DNA from: Gordionus sp. m RMFG-2023
Lineage: Eukaryota > Nematomorpha > Gordioida > Chordodea > Parachordodidae
Assembly (NCBI RefSeq): GCF_954871325.1
Contig: NC_088776.1
Span: 20,832,052 to 20,896,051, forward strand
Direction: 5' to 3'
DNA length: 64,000 bases
The translations under genes were made by a program, and so were the position numbers. Positions 1 through 12,442 of the stretch are shown in pieces; positions within the stretch are counted from its first letter, which is position 1; the number at the start of each line of letters is the position of its first letter. Below the pieces are notes generated by a model. The model saw nothing but the letters and a program-made list of their open reading frames with translations, made no database searches and was not told the origin of the DNA.

Positions 1-1296
1 ACTCCTATTTTTAGTCAATAAAATTTATGGACAAGATGCTCTCTGAAAAGTTTTCAGGATTCACAATGTTTAGGCAAGAAGAATGTTTCTTTGTCAAAGA
101 ATATGCATCAGTAATACAACTATATTTTTATAATAACTAAAATTTAAATATTAAAGGTTATGGAACCCTTGGCTACATCATTAGAGATCTTGGAACGGGA
201 AGATAACATGGAGCAGGGATATCGAATCCCAGTTCTAACCGTACTTATAGATAAATTAAAGAAATTTAGCTACCTTCGATATTATCAGCCCTTGTAGAGT
301 GTGTTCTTTAGAGGTATTGATAAAAGGTAATAAATTTTTATGCAATTTTTTTTATATTAATAGATATTAGATATCTGCAAAATTTATTAAAAAATTGCCA
401 TGATTTGGAAAATTTAGTAAAATATTTTTAACAGGCCTGGTCCACTAAGCCTCTGATATCTGGTAAAATTTTAATGGGCCATAATAGGCATTAAAAATTA
501 TTAAATTTAATCAATATTATACAGATGATTGGTCAGGCCTGACTGTAAAATTTGAAAGGGCTAACTTTTACAGATACCTGATTTATATGAATGAACACTT
601 ATTTAATTAAATTAATTATCATTTATTAATATAGATTTCCTTCACTATATGATGACAGTAATATATAGCATCTATAATTCACCCAAAGTTTCATTTGGCC
701 TTTTATTAATCTGCCACAAAATTTGTTGCTAAAAGAAAGGTTAATTGCCCATTTAGAAAATATATAGGGTCAACTATATGCGGATCCTTCAAATGAATGC
801 ATGGATGAAATCGATACCTTTTTGTGAAAAATTCGTCACAAAATGTTTTTTCCATTAATAATTTTTTTTATTCTAATGATGACTCTGTGAATATTTTTAA
901 TAATTATGTTAATTTAAAAAAAAACATTTATTGAATATAACACACCTTTACCATCAAGCGCTTCCGTGGAGCGCTTGTTTAGTAAAGCTAAACATGTACT
1001 TAATGAAAAACGTGGTTGTTTAAATGATGATAATTTAGAAAAATTTTAATTAAAGGCGAATTTTAATTATAAATAAATATATTCTAATTGTATACTTATA
1101 CTATATTATTCAATTACAATAAATTTATACCATATTTAATTAATTTTTATATTAGTTAATTTTGCATCGATCAGAATTAAATAAGAAAAGGATCGTGATC
1201 GCGATCCTTTTTTAAAAAAAGGTCGATCGGGAATTTTTTTCAAAAGATCGTGATCGGGATTCGATCCTTTTAAAAGAATCGATTAACAAGCCTGGT
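1..1296 (+). mobile_element. hAT DNA transposon relic, 3' part, cut by window edge
   Basis: Decayed hAT transposase read on the plus strand. A clear piece at 160-298 reads MEPLATSLEILEREDNMEQG and goes on to a conserved LTVLIDKLK block, typical of the middle of BED-type hAT transposases. The C-terminal dimerisation block is recognisable at about 948-1050 (SSASVERLFSKAKHVLNEK). The frame changes several times and there are stops, so it is dead. A subterminal GC-containing array at 1186-1275 repeats GATCGTGATCGCGATC-like palindromes and ends near 1296 with AACAAGCCTGG, which reads as the right terminus. A closely similar array occurs at 24605-24725. The left end lies outside the window. Confidence 0.75.
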
Positions 1297-3064
1297 ATTT
1301 CATCAAATCATAAGTAGCTAAAATGGGTTTCATAAATTTTTACTAATATATAAATTTTATGGCGTAAATTAGCCTTCAGAAATCTACACTTTTACTTAAA
1401 TTGCAAGGTAATAAAAATATCTATCCCCCTATTTCCATCAAATATATAAAGTCATTACAAAAATTTTACAAAAATTATTTAACAATTTTTTTCCCGCAAT
1501 AATTGGGCCGCGTATAAAACAAAAAAAATTTTCCATCGCCAGCAATGGTGTATTTAGTCTTTGGGTCTGTTACGAGTCGGTTATCGGTCAAATCGCGAAA
1601 TTTTTAAAATATTTTAAGACAATGTTTTGTTCGTATTTACAAACAAAAATGAATATTTTCAATTGATATTACTAGCAAGTTTGGTCATTCAAATATTTAG
1701 TAATTGGTCGGTTTTGAGTACGGCAATCGGTAAAATCAAAATATTTTTAAAATTATATTTAAGATAATGATACACGTATATATAAGCACTGGAAACAAAA
1801 ATAAAGAGATTTTGATCAATAATGCCAGCAATGTGCTTTACAAGTTTACTATTACTTTTTGTTTCTTAACCTATTCCTAAATAAAATGTCAAAGAAACCT
1901 ATATATTTTTATTAATTTTTAGGTTTTTCACATGTATACACCCAAATATTAAAAAAGCGCTAACCAATAATCATTCGGGTCTCCTAATGTGATTATTTAA
2001 TATTTAAGCATTTTACGCCCTCTTATGGATATATATTTGTTAAATTTTAAAATTGCCAAATAAAATTTGAGTAAGCTAGTAAATATATTTTCCCATTAAT
2101 ATTTGAAGGATATCGATGTCCTAGAAGGATGTCGAGGTAGGCAGGGAGTTCTAAAAAATAAAATTTTTATTTTAATAATAATTCAACAAAAATTTAACAA
2201 CATTTTTACATTTAAAGGTAGTATATATATAAATACAAAATAAAATCAGAATAATATAAAATAAACTTGCAATGTTGTTATATAAACAAATAACTATATT
2301 CAAAATTAGTAGCAAATAAATGCTATTTAATTAATAATACTATTTAATGACCAAATAAATAATTAACTAATATTTTAATTTAATAATATTTCTAGTATTT
2401 AGCAATATCATATAAAGATAAAATTATATATAAAAAATTGATTTAAGTATATATAAAAAATGTTTTGAAAATTATTTTTTTAAAAAAATTATATAATAAA
2501 ATTTTTATTCATTATGATTAATTGCTTTTTAGCAATGTAGTATTTAGTTATACCCATTAATATAAATAAATGTTTATCTAAATCAATCATAATTATAATA
2601 TTATTTTTAATATGGATACAAAAATAAATTAAGGTATATAAAGGCAATATTCTTTAAAAAATAAAATCCTTAAATTCTGCTTCTCTTACAGAAACCATTA
2701 TTTTTTATTCCAGTCAAGAATTAAATTTTTCTAAGATGATGTTAAAAAATTACCAAATAATATGTATCACATAATTACTAAAGATTAGACATATCACATC
2801 CATGTTAAATAGATTTTTATTTGTTAATACATTATATTTTTTTAAACATCTTATATATTAAATAAATTTATTAAAAATCTGAATAGATTTATTTTTAAAA
2901 AGTTCTATGTTTGTAAACTAAATTAAAGTTCTATTATTGGGGAAACGGTTTGTTTATACCACATCACGAGTGAATTTTTAGGTAGAAAGGTTTAGGATTG
3001 ACCATTATTTTTATTCCGATAATACAAAATCATTATTATACGTACCTCATAATTTAAAAAAAAA
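1297..3064. other. AT-rich intergenic stretch, no gene seen
   Basis: Only AT-rich sequence with short chance frames. I see no splice-bounded coding block, tRNA or recognisable transposon domain. Confidence 0.5.
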
Positions 3065-3445
3065 TATATCTATTATAGAAGTAAATGAATTTGCAGATCC
3101 TTCCAAATGAAAACAATGACTTCTTAAAAAGATTATTATATAAAATAACAAGTAGTGTTGTTGAAATGCCCGATTTGGGTTGATTTTTAAATACGGATCT
3201 AGCCAAAATAATATTATATAAGTCTCAAGATTTGGCAAGTAGAAGCCCAAACCTTTCTGCTATCTATGAGCAAAATCACCTTATACAATATTATTTTGGT
3301 TATAATCTTAAACAGGCCGATTTAAAAAATCGACCTTATCGGACTTTTTAACAACATTACTTGTTATTTTATATAATAATCTTTTTAAAAAGCATTGTTT
3401 TCATCCGGAAGGATCTGTAAATTCATTTACTAACTTCTTTTAAAG
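3065..3445. repeat. Foldback MITE with TAGTGTTG core
   Basis: The core at 3153-3359 begins TAGTGTTGTTG and ends TAACAACATTA, like the other TAGTGTTG MITEs here. It shares the internal phrase TTTCTGCTATCTATGAGCAA with the copy at 8899. Unlike the other copies, its flanks are inverted rather than direct: ATAACAAG on the left and CTTGTTAT on the right. The inverted match continues outward for about 90 bp, through ATTTGCAGATCCTTCC on the left and GGAAGGATCTGTAAAT on the right. The whole segment could therefore fold into one long hairpin. It looks like a non-autonomous hAT derivative that gained extra inverted arms. Confidence 0.75.
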
Positions 3446-4539
3446 CGTTATTATACCAATATATAGCTCATCAACAACGGCTAATAAACAAGTCTATAAA
3501 CCTTAGGATAGCTTAACGTATGAGAGATGAGTGTATTAGCGTTTAAATAAATTTCTATAAATTGATAATATTCATATTTAAACTTTTCTCTTATAAATAT
3601 ACTAAAAGGTGAAGTAACTATAAAAATTTATTTTATAGAAGAATACCGTATTATAGTGTTCTAATTAAAGATTTTTAAACAATACATCTTGGCTGCCCTT
3701 TGTTGTAGATATGAAAAGATTTGAATAAAAGAAATAAAGAAAGTAGTGAAGAACGTATAATTTTTGAATATTTGAAATATATTTTTATAAAGATTAATTT
3801 TTGTTATATTCGTTGTAAGTTTATTTTTATAATAGTTTATATATCAGACATTCTAATTTTTGTAGATATAAAATGAAAGATTTAATAAAAATGAAATCAA
3901 TTCCCTTTTTCTTTTTTGTAATTTTTAAAATTTTAATTATTATATAAATTAATTGATTTAAAGTAATTTTAATTAATAAACAATTTGATTTCAATTTATT
4001 CGGCATACTTTTTGATTTTAATTTAATACCCTTTACTTAAACTTTTTTATATAAATGCATCTTTCATTAAAAAGGAGTCCCTCGATATTTTATATTTACA
4101 TTTATGGCTTTTAATGATTAATTGCTCATATTTATAAATTCGTCGTATTTAAATTTATGGTGCATTTTGTATTTACTCATATTATATGTTTATACATCAT
4201 TTATACTTTTTTTGGTCACAAGATTATATATTTTAAGAGACAAGGATTTATTTTAAAAGCACTGGCTCCATTTTCAATATTAATTTAATTAGTATTACTG
4301 GAAAGTAACATTGATAAAATTACCTTTTGAGGAAAAATATAACGTTCGTTAGTGACTTTGGTAAAGTAAATAGAGAAACATTTATTTTGAAGGTTAGTTT
4401 TTTGAAATACTTTAAAATAGGAAGAATTTACAAAATTATATTTCATTATTATATTCTATGTTCGCAAAAAAACGTTGCTTTTTGAAAAAAAAATCTTATA
4501 ATGAAAAACATTCATAAAGAGATAAATTGAGATGGTCTA
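3446..4539. other. AT-rich intergenic stretch, no gene seen
   Basis: No supported coding block or repeat boundary was seen. Confidence 0.45.
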
Positions 4540-5400
4540 ATTTTATTCATGAATACCCTAAGTAAAAGTAGAATATTCATACCATACCAATATTCCGAAA
4601 ATAAGAAAGAATTATATTTGTCAAAACAGATTTGATTTTTGCATACGTTGAAGAAAATTTATTATAAATTAATAACTTTGGTACTTACGAATCTCAAATA
4701 ATTTCATTAGACATGTAGGTATATCACACAGCATTACTCAACTTATAAAAGAGTTAGTTTAAATCATGTAGGTGCTTAAAAATATCCAAGTATGCTATTC
4801 TGATTCTATTTTTGTCTTGCGGTCACTAAAATTGTCAAGATTTGGTCTCCAAATTTTGTGAATCGGATGTTAGATTCAGGTGTTCCAAGAGGAAATCGAT
4901 TTCTTTTTGCGGATTAAATAAAATCGACAAAACAAACACGTTTATTCGGTGTCATTAAACATATCCCCTCTTCTTGCTGACTTTTTTATAAATTTTTGGT
5001 ATCTTGAAGTGTATTTTACAAAGGAAATACTAACTTGTTTATTATTAACTCCCAAAGAATAAAGATAAATTTTGATATTTATATCAATCACCTGAACGAA
5101 CTTTTATCAGAGTGCCAAAGTCTTATTGGTCGATTATATATTTTCTTTGTGCAAAAGCTCCCTGCTAGGTACCTTATCTTTTAAGGATTTTTTCCCTCCA
5201 ATTTCACAGTTCTAAAATATGTGACTTTAGTTTATAAAAATCGGCTCTGACATTTTTGACCTTTAGACAAACTTGAAAGAAAAATTCGCCCAGTATGGCC
5301 TTAATTCCGCAAGAAAAATAAATTGGCTGTTGATCAATGTAAAAGAGATTAGAATGACCAATTCAACAATTAAAATTTAAAGTATTTTGCTTTGTAATTC
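4540..5400 (+). mobile_element. Possible LINE reverse-transcriptase relic
   Basis: Several short plus-strand pieces resemble LINE-type reverse transcriptase. Around 4865-4895 the phrase DSGVPRG resembles the GVPQGS motif before the catalytic YADD, and near 5080 INFDIYINHLNEL resembles the LIYINDL block. At 5230-5340 there is a weak match to the N-x-x-K-T region downstream of the catalytic aspartates. Frames change repeatedly and no endonuclease domain or poly-A tail was found. Each match alone is weak; only their order argues for a LINE. It could be chance. Confidence 0.35.
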
Positions 5401-7239
5401 ATGAGTGGGGAAAATAAAAAGGCAAGCGTTCGGTTATAGTTCAATACAATGGGACACAGAGCCCGTTTAAAAAAAAATATTTTTAAGGGCTTTGAGTTAT
5501 TTTTGGTCAAATTTAAAATTTTTTTTTCTCAATTTCTTAAGAAACGAATCGATGGAATTCTAAAATATTTAAATATCAAGTTCTATGCACCCTTTAATAA
5601 AATAAATTTTTTTAAAAACAAGTGACGCGTTTTAGAGGAATTAAGATTTCAAAACAAGACCTTTTTATTATTTAATTAAATTAAATATCAATTTTAGCCG
5701 AATTTCAATAGCAAAGATAATTGATCTCTGTAAAAGATTTCCTGGAAAAAGATTTTCTCGGAAATTAATTCCCCCAAAAATTGTCGGAAAAGTTTCCCTA
5801 TTTTACTTTATCCTAAAAAATATAATAAGAAAAAAAAATTCCCCGAAGAAAAATTCTCATAATTAAAATTAATAAATTTTAACTAAATATTTTTCAAAAT
5901 AAAATTCCTCAACTTATAAATTATCAAAAAAAAATTCCTATAAAAATTTGTTAATATAAAAAAAAATAAGAATAGGTTTATGTAGATTAATTTTGATATT
6001 TTGCTTATAAATAATTGTTATTCATTGGCAGAATACCCTGTATAATGGATTTCAAAAATAGGCTGACTAGAACTAAAATTATTATTGATTAAGTGAACAA
6101 TCAATTTTTAATATATTCTAATTTTTATTATTAGATGTGCTAATCAAAGTGGCTCTCTTTTTATCAGCTATGTCAGTCTAATCTCATAAGAAAATTCAAA
6201 ATCTAGATCGTCGTATGAAAATTTATATCTTTATGTTATATTACGATTATCGGTATCGTTATTATTCAATTAGTTGATACTCAATACGTAAGAATTAATA
6301 TTCTTAGCTGGGAATAAAATCTTCAACCATTTTGGTAAAAATGATGTCAGCGGAATATCAAAAAGGGTAAACACAGAAATGAAATTCTCGATCCAACAAG
6401 ATTCAAATTATATATATATATATTATTTCCAAAAGAGTATTTGAGCCGAACAAACTCGGACTTGTTTATAAATTCTTTAGTTCATAAAATCTAAAACTTT
6501 AATTTATTTAAACATGTTTGGAATAGTCTACCATAATTTAAAATATTTTTCACAATATATTATATGGGGAATTATTAATAATATTTTAAAAGGTTTACAA
6601 AAATATTTTTTTTAATGTTTCGCGATTTTTCATTTTTACACACACCTTTTTTATTAATTAATTATTTTTTTATATTATATTATTAGATAGTTAAAATATA
6701 ATATTAATGTTCTAATCATTTTCTTCGCCTAAATTTACTTTATTCTTCAATATATTATAAAAAAAATATGATATATATATATATATTAAATTGATTTTTT
6801 TTATTGCGAATTTGAATCAATTCTTTATTTATACATAATATAATATTTTAAAAAGAATGTCACAAATTTAATGGCCCCGATTATTTATATAAATTAAAAA
6901 ATAAATAAATATTAAAAAAATATGTATAAATCTTTTATTTCTTTGTTTTCTTTGGGCTGTTTTTTAAAAGATTTTATTCTATGAGCGATGACTCCTTTTC
7001 CATATTTTGACATATGGATCTGGAATGCACGCCGATATCGAAGGTCTATTAATATTTATAAACACAAACCAGGCAAATTATATTTTACGCAATGGATGAC
7101 CACAGTTTGGTCCATTTTATATTAAAATTTATTTTATTTATATTAATTTAAAAAATATGATTATAACTTTTAGATTGAAAGAAATCAAATAATTAATATT
7201 AGGTTTTTGTCAAATTTTGAATAATTTTTCAAAAATGAT
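5401..7239. other. AT-rich intergenic stretch, no gene seen
   Basis: No exon-like block was found. A TA microsatellite lies near 6765-6790 and short homopolymer runs are common. Confidence 0.45.
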
Positions 7240-7410
7240 AGAGATTATAATATATTTAATGATTATACCAATATAATGTTATTCATTAAATATAAAAACT
7301 ACTCTACCGTCAAGTGCCCTGGGTAAAAGAGTTTAGTATGGCTAAAAATGCCTTACAAATAGACAAGGGTGTTAATGATAAAAATTTTGATATGTTTCAT
7401 TATTAAAATC
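7240..7410 (+). mobile_element. hAT transposase C-terminal relic
   Basis: The plus strand at about 7307-7405 encodes, with one frame change, TLPSSAL followed by the MAKNALQ and LNDKNFDMFH-like blocks. This matches the dimerisation region (PSSAPVER...FS.A) of hAT transposases, as seen better preserved at 948-1050. No termini or target duplication were identified, so only this domain scar can be supported. Confidence 0.5.
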
Positions 7411-8898
7411 TATTCATAACCATTTAATTATATGTGTAATATATTTATTATATTTTATCAATTCGAAACAAGTAATAAAAATCTAAAAACAATATAAATA
7501 TTAGTATAATAATTATATACAAAAAAAATAAAATATGTTATGAATTATTAAAATAATCATTATTTTAATCCTATATTTGATGTAATATCAGCTCATTAAA
7601 TTTTTTAGCGCACTTCTAAATTTGAATTTTAATAATAGAATACTAAATTAAGCATTATGCACACAAGTCTGCATGGGCGAGTTTTTAGACCAACCGCCTA
7701 TGTCCTATTCTTCGAGAGGGCGTGGGTGATGTTTCTAAGAAATTTTAAACATTAGAATATTTATTTTTAAAGCGATGGTGGGGAGGGGGGGGGGGGTAAA
7801 TTAAATATTTTTCGGGCAAAATCAAAATAAATTGCTATGTCTTGAGACAAGAGAATATTTTTTCCAAGATTAAACTATCCTTTAAGTTTCCTCGATCGAG
7901 GCTAAGATGATAGTTTTCATTAAAAATTTGGTTTGGTCCTCTTATCGACTCAAAACCTTCTAAAAATGAAGCCATATACCACTAATTGCTGGTTATGAAA
8001 CGCTTTCTATACTTAAACAAAGCAGGGTGACGACTTATAAAAATTTATATGTGGGTTCATGAATGGGTCAATAATATCTATTTAATAAAATAATATCAAT
8101 GGGTCGAATGCTCTGCCGCCCCCATGAGAAAAATTTGTCATCACTGTCGATTGTTATTTCAATTTCTTCTCCAACCAGTACCGTTTTTATTACACTTTAA
8201 TTTATTTTTTAAATATTTAATATGATAATATTTTCAAAAGAAAATTGTTTTGCCTTTTATTACCTTGGAAAAATTTTCTAATTTTAAATTTTTATAATAA
8301 TAAAGAAAAAAGGGATTCAAATTTAAATTAAAATTTGAGTAGGGGAGGAGGTTCTCAGCCCTGTCTAAGGGGGCCAAAAATATTAAAAAAAAGTGGTGGG
8401 GAGGGTCTCCTGATTTTAATGCTTTAATCCATTTGGTAAATAATTTTAAAGAAAAAGTGATTATTTGCAAAATAAGAATCATCATGACAGGACACAAAAT
8501 ATAGATGAATATTTGGGCAGTATTTAATCCTTATTTAGTACTTATTAATTCATCAATAAGTTTTATATTGCCAGCTACTAAAATGAAACCAATTTATATA
8601 GCAAATAAAAATTATAATGTCACAGAATCGTGATTCATAAGTCAAATAAATTGTATTTACTAAGGTATCTTTTTCTCCTATTCGAATTATGATTTTACAC
8701 TCTTTATAAATATTATTTAATAGATAAAGAAATTAAATAATTAAAATATTATATTTTTAATAAATTTATATTTAAAAAAAATGATATGATAATGAGTCTA
8801 TTATTAAGGTGCAGCCTTAAGCATGAAGTTTGCCAATCTTTTGAAAGCACTAATTATAATTATAAAGCTCAAGTCAATATTTAATGCATAATTAGTAG
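7411..8898. other. AT-rich stretch with G-tracts, no gene seen
   Basis: Contains G-rich tracts near 7776-7796 and 8340-8405 of the sort found just inside hAT-type termini elsewhere in this window. No complete element could be bounded, and no coding block was found. Confidence 0.4.
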
Positions 8899-9106
8899 TA
8901 GTGTTGAATGGTCCGATTTGGATAGATTTTAAAAAATGGTGCTTTGAAATCTTAGCCAGAGTAATATTATGTAAGCCTATATATTTGGCAAAATATAGGT
9001 TCAAACCTTTCTGCTATCTATGAGCAAAAATCCAGGCTTACATAATATTATTTTGGCTAAAATCTTAATCGGGTCCTTTTTACAAATTGATCCAAATACC
9101 CTATTA
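8899..9106. mobile_element. TAGTGTTG-family MITE (non-autonomous hAT)
   Basis: A 208-bp element beginning TAGTGTTGAATGG and ending with a diverged inverted match (CCCTATTA). Flanking 8-mers are attagtag on the left and attagtat on the right, a 7/8 match to the 8-bp target duplication of hAT elements. Internal sequence folds back and shares the CTGCTATCTATGAGCAAAA phrase with the copy at 3065-3445. No coding capacity. Confidence 0.75.
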
Positions 9107-9827
9107 ATTAGTATACATTTTCGTTAAGTGATTCAATCCGTTTGATAGAAAATAAATAAAAAGAGTTATTAGCAAAATAATTAAATTTCCACATAGGCAT
9201 CAAGATTCAAAATATAACGAAAAATATAGAGGCACTAAAAACAATTATAATAAAAAATTAAAATAATATTCTATTAACTGAAAGACTTGTGTGAGCTAAG
9301 CATTTAACAACATTAAATTGAATTTTAATAAAAAAAAATTAATCATCAATTCTGGCTGTCGTGCTGACATACTTTTAAATTTAATAATGGTAGCATAAAA
9401 AGTAGTTAACGAGACTTGTAAATAAGATGGATTGCGGTGAAAATATAAACGATTAAAGGTAATATTACTACTAACTTCATTCGGATATGGAAGAAAGAAT
9501 AAATTTATTAAGTGATTTTCTATAAATATAAAATTAAGGAGGATTTTCCCAATTTAAAAAATATATGAAAGCAAATTTTTCTTTCTTTAAATATTTCCAA
9601 GGGGGAGGGGTGGATCAAACCTCTCCCTTTTCGTCTAAATATCAATATTTTAAACCACGCGTTTTTATGCTTCCAATTATAGATTTATTAGCATTATAAT
9701 TAATTTTAATTATTTACAATTAATAAGAAGATAAGTATATAATAAATGTGTAAATAAGTATATATCATTAATCTTTGTTAATTAATAATTTTTTTTGTAA
9801 TTAAAATAAAAACAAATTGAATTTTTC
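9107..9827. other. AT-rich intergenic stretch, no gene seen
   Basis: No supported gene. A G-rich run near 9600-9612 is the only compositional feature. Confidence 0.4.
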
Positions 9828-9975
9828 TGCTATCGAAAAGGCAGAAATCCTTAAAAAAAATAAATACGCTGGCCTCGCCAACACTTTGTTCATTCCTATC
9901 GTTACCAATACCCTAGGCATGTTTGGAAACGAGGCCCTCAATTTCATCAAAATCATAGGGAAAAATGAGACAGAT
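9828..9975 (+). mobile_element. 3'-terminal fragment of RT-element ORF (fossil)
   Basis: The plus strand encodes a piece with KYAGLANTLFIPIVTNTLGM and then FGNEALNFIKIIG. From memory this matches the extreme C-terminus of an RT polyprotein family common in invertebrates (KYA.L...F.PIAVETLG......F...LG). The family is the same as that of the larger fossil at 16920-21480, where this tail is not visible. It is a short, isolated, old fragment with no termini identified. Confidence 0.6.
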
Positions 9976-11225
9976 CTCAGGGGATCCCAATGAAGGATTT
10001 TACCTTCGCCAGCGGATAATATATACCCACCTTTTTTTTAAATATATATATATATTTTTTTTATAGTATCCATTTTAATATATATTTTTTAATCCTCTGT
10101 AAATTATATAATTTATTTTATAATATTTTTTTTAAAAATAATAAAAAAGTCGAATATCAAAAAAAAAAAAAATTAAAATTGGTAGTAAAAGAAGGTTTAA
10201 TAATCAAGTGGTATTTTAAAGATTTAATAAGTTTTGTATACAATTAAATTCTCAGCCATAATATTATTATTTCATTTTTACAAAATGTGTATAATATATA
10301 TTAGAGATCTGCAGAGGTACAATTTTCCCTCCCCGGTAGGGATTATTTTTAAGAAAATTTCGGCCCGGCTCGGTTTTTATATTTTCAGACCCGGCCCAGA
10401 TTTTTTAAAAATTAATTACATTATTTTTTAATTTTTAGTTAGTAATGGCGATTTAAATTATTTAGCTTTAAAAATATGTCCCGGCGTGGGTATCTATTGG
10501 CCCGGACCGGGTATATTTAAAAATATTTATTACTTCTATTAAAAAAAAGTTAACTTCCCCCTTGCTGTCAAACTCTTAATCTATGCTAAAAAACATAACT
10601 CAAAACCTTAATACCTATGTTATGATTTCAGTTTTTATTATAAACATGACAGCTGCTGGATTCCATGATGCAAAAGGCTGATGGCCTGCATTGTGACAGG
10701 GTTGAATAGGTTTTTTAATTGAATCCTTCATAAAGAAAATGTAAGAGCTACGTCATGTGCCTGATTACGATTTGCCATTATATTATATAAATTTTACTAT
10801 ACATGATGAATCTAAGTTCCGGATATCTCGTTTTTCCAGGAAACTGTAAAAAATTTTAAAAAATATATCATTCACTTGAATTTGAAGTAAAGTTTGTAAC
10901 ATTTACAATAATAATCATATTTTTTATAGAACAATGAATTTCATCCATCAAGTTATAATGATCTTGTTAATAAGCTATGACCCTGGATTTTTAAGTTAAC
11001 AAACAATGAACGTTTTTTGAATGATACTTTTATCGCAAAATAATATGTATGTGATTTTTTTTGGATTAATTAACATAAATATCTTAAATTCATATATAAT
11101 ATATTAAATAATAATATGTTGATAATTTGTTCTTTTAAATCTCTAGGCAAAACTAAAATTTTGCTTTTTCCTAACCCGTTTGTCAAAATAAAAAAAAATA
11201 TTTTTTTAAGCTAAAATAAGATATT
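9976..11225. other. Upstream region of the acid-phosphatase-like gene with a GC-rich repeat patch
   Basis: A short repeat-like patch at about 10305-10520 is unusually rich in CCCGG/CCGGG words and begins CTGCAGAGGTA. A related patch occurs at 45130-45240 (CTGCAGAGGTATTATT, later GGCCTGGC). It is probably a decayed short interspersed element. No gene and no clear promoter motif could be assigned. Confidence 0.4.
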
Positions 11226-11270
11226 ATGACAAAATTATTAATGATATTATACTTCTCTGTCGCAAATGCC
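11226..11270 (+). other. Signal peptide coding segment
   Basis: Residues 1-15 are MTKLLMILYFSVANA: a short basic start, a hydrophobic core (LLMILYFSV) and a small-residue ANA cleavage site followed by Q. This is a textbook secretion signal and supports choosing this ATG and the phase-1 intron that follows. Confidence 0.8.
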
Positions 11271-12442
11271 CAAATTACATTTAATCCGAATTTGGAAGAA
11301 GGTAAAAAATAAATTTATTTTAAAATATTTTTTTCTATTTAATTTTTCCGTTTAAAGGATTAATAAGCAGAACCTATATAATAAGACCCGGAGAAATTTA
11401 CCCCAAAATTACTTTCCCATCTTACAAAAGTTATTTTGCCAAAAATGGACCAGGAAACCTAACTGATAAGGGTAGAAATCAAATGGAGAGAACAGGTAAA
11501 GAAATTTACAAATATTTAAAACCCGTCCCATCTCCATTTTTTGGCAATGAGAGTACATCTTCCAAATGGATTTGTAATAATATTAGTTTTGATTTTAAAC
11601 CCAATATCAACACATTCATTTACTCCCTAAAGATGCCAGAATGTATTGAAAGCGCTGTAATAATCGCGAAAGAATTACATATCGAACAAAATTTTAGCAG
11701 TGAATCTTGGCGTAATATTATTGAGATACCCCCCACACCTGACCTATTACTTTCAGGAGGCATACACTGTAAATCTTTAGTGAAATATATTATCACGGAT
11801 TATCTCCCAAATAGCCAACTATTTATAAACTTAGTTGAAAAAAATAAAGACATGATATCTTTCGTTTTCGAAGAAGCTGGTCGGCCTCAGGCCAAGGATT
11901 TTCCAGTCATGATAGTACCTATAGCGGATACCGTAGCTATGGACAAATTGCTTAACAATCCTCTGCCAACATGGGTCAATGAAACTGTTTACGAAAGACT
12001 TCAATCAATAGCCAATTTTTTTTTCACCAATTTGGGCAAAGGAAATGATCATATTCTCAAATATTCATCAGGATTTTTGATGAGAAAGATCTTAAATGAC
12101 ATGAAGGAAAGCAGTGATAGCTTTGAAAATAATCAGTGCAATGCAGATAATGTTAGAAGAGTCCATGTATATCTTGGACAAGATTATGCTCTGGCTCTAT
12201 TTTTATCAATGCTTGATATTCCGATAACCAATAGACCCGGTTTTGGTGCAATTATAACACTAGATCAATGGAGAACTACTGATTCTAAATATCTGGTCAA
12301 GGTATCTTATAAAAACTATGAAGGAGGTTTTTATAAAAGATATACTAACATTATCGACTATAACGATTTTAAGATTTCATTGGCTCATAGAATCCCAGAA
12401 GATTCTGCGGAAACGCAAAAATATTGTATACTAAGTAGATAG
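11226..12442 (+). CDS. Secreted histidine acid phosphatase-family protein, probable pseudo-phosphatase
   Basis: Two exons: 11226-11301 and 11358-12442, with a 56-bp intron (donor G|GTAAAA, acceptor TTTAAAG|G, phase 1), giving 386 aa, the usual length of lysosomal/prostatic acid phosphatases. Exon 1 encodes a signal peptide (MTKLLMILYFSVANA, cleavage likely after ANA), so the protein should enter the secretory pathway; no C-terminal membrane anchor is seen. Family evidence: NLTDKGRNQM after the first motif, LPTWVNE, GFLMRKILNDMKE and YLGQDYALALFLSMLDI, all collinear with human ACPP. The active site is altered. The nucleophile motif RHGxRxP reads RPGEIYP (His to Pro, second Arg to Ile), and the C-terminal HD proton-donor motif reads QD. 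Classical phosphomonoesterase activity is therefore unlikely; a binding role is an inference. The frame is intact over its length, which argues for selection. Confidence 0.88.
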
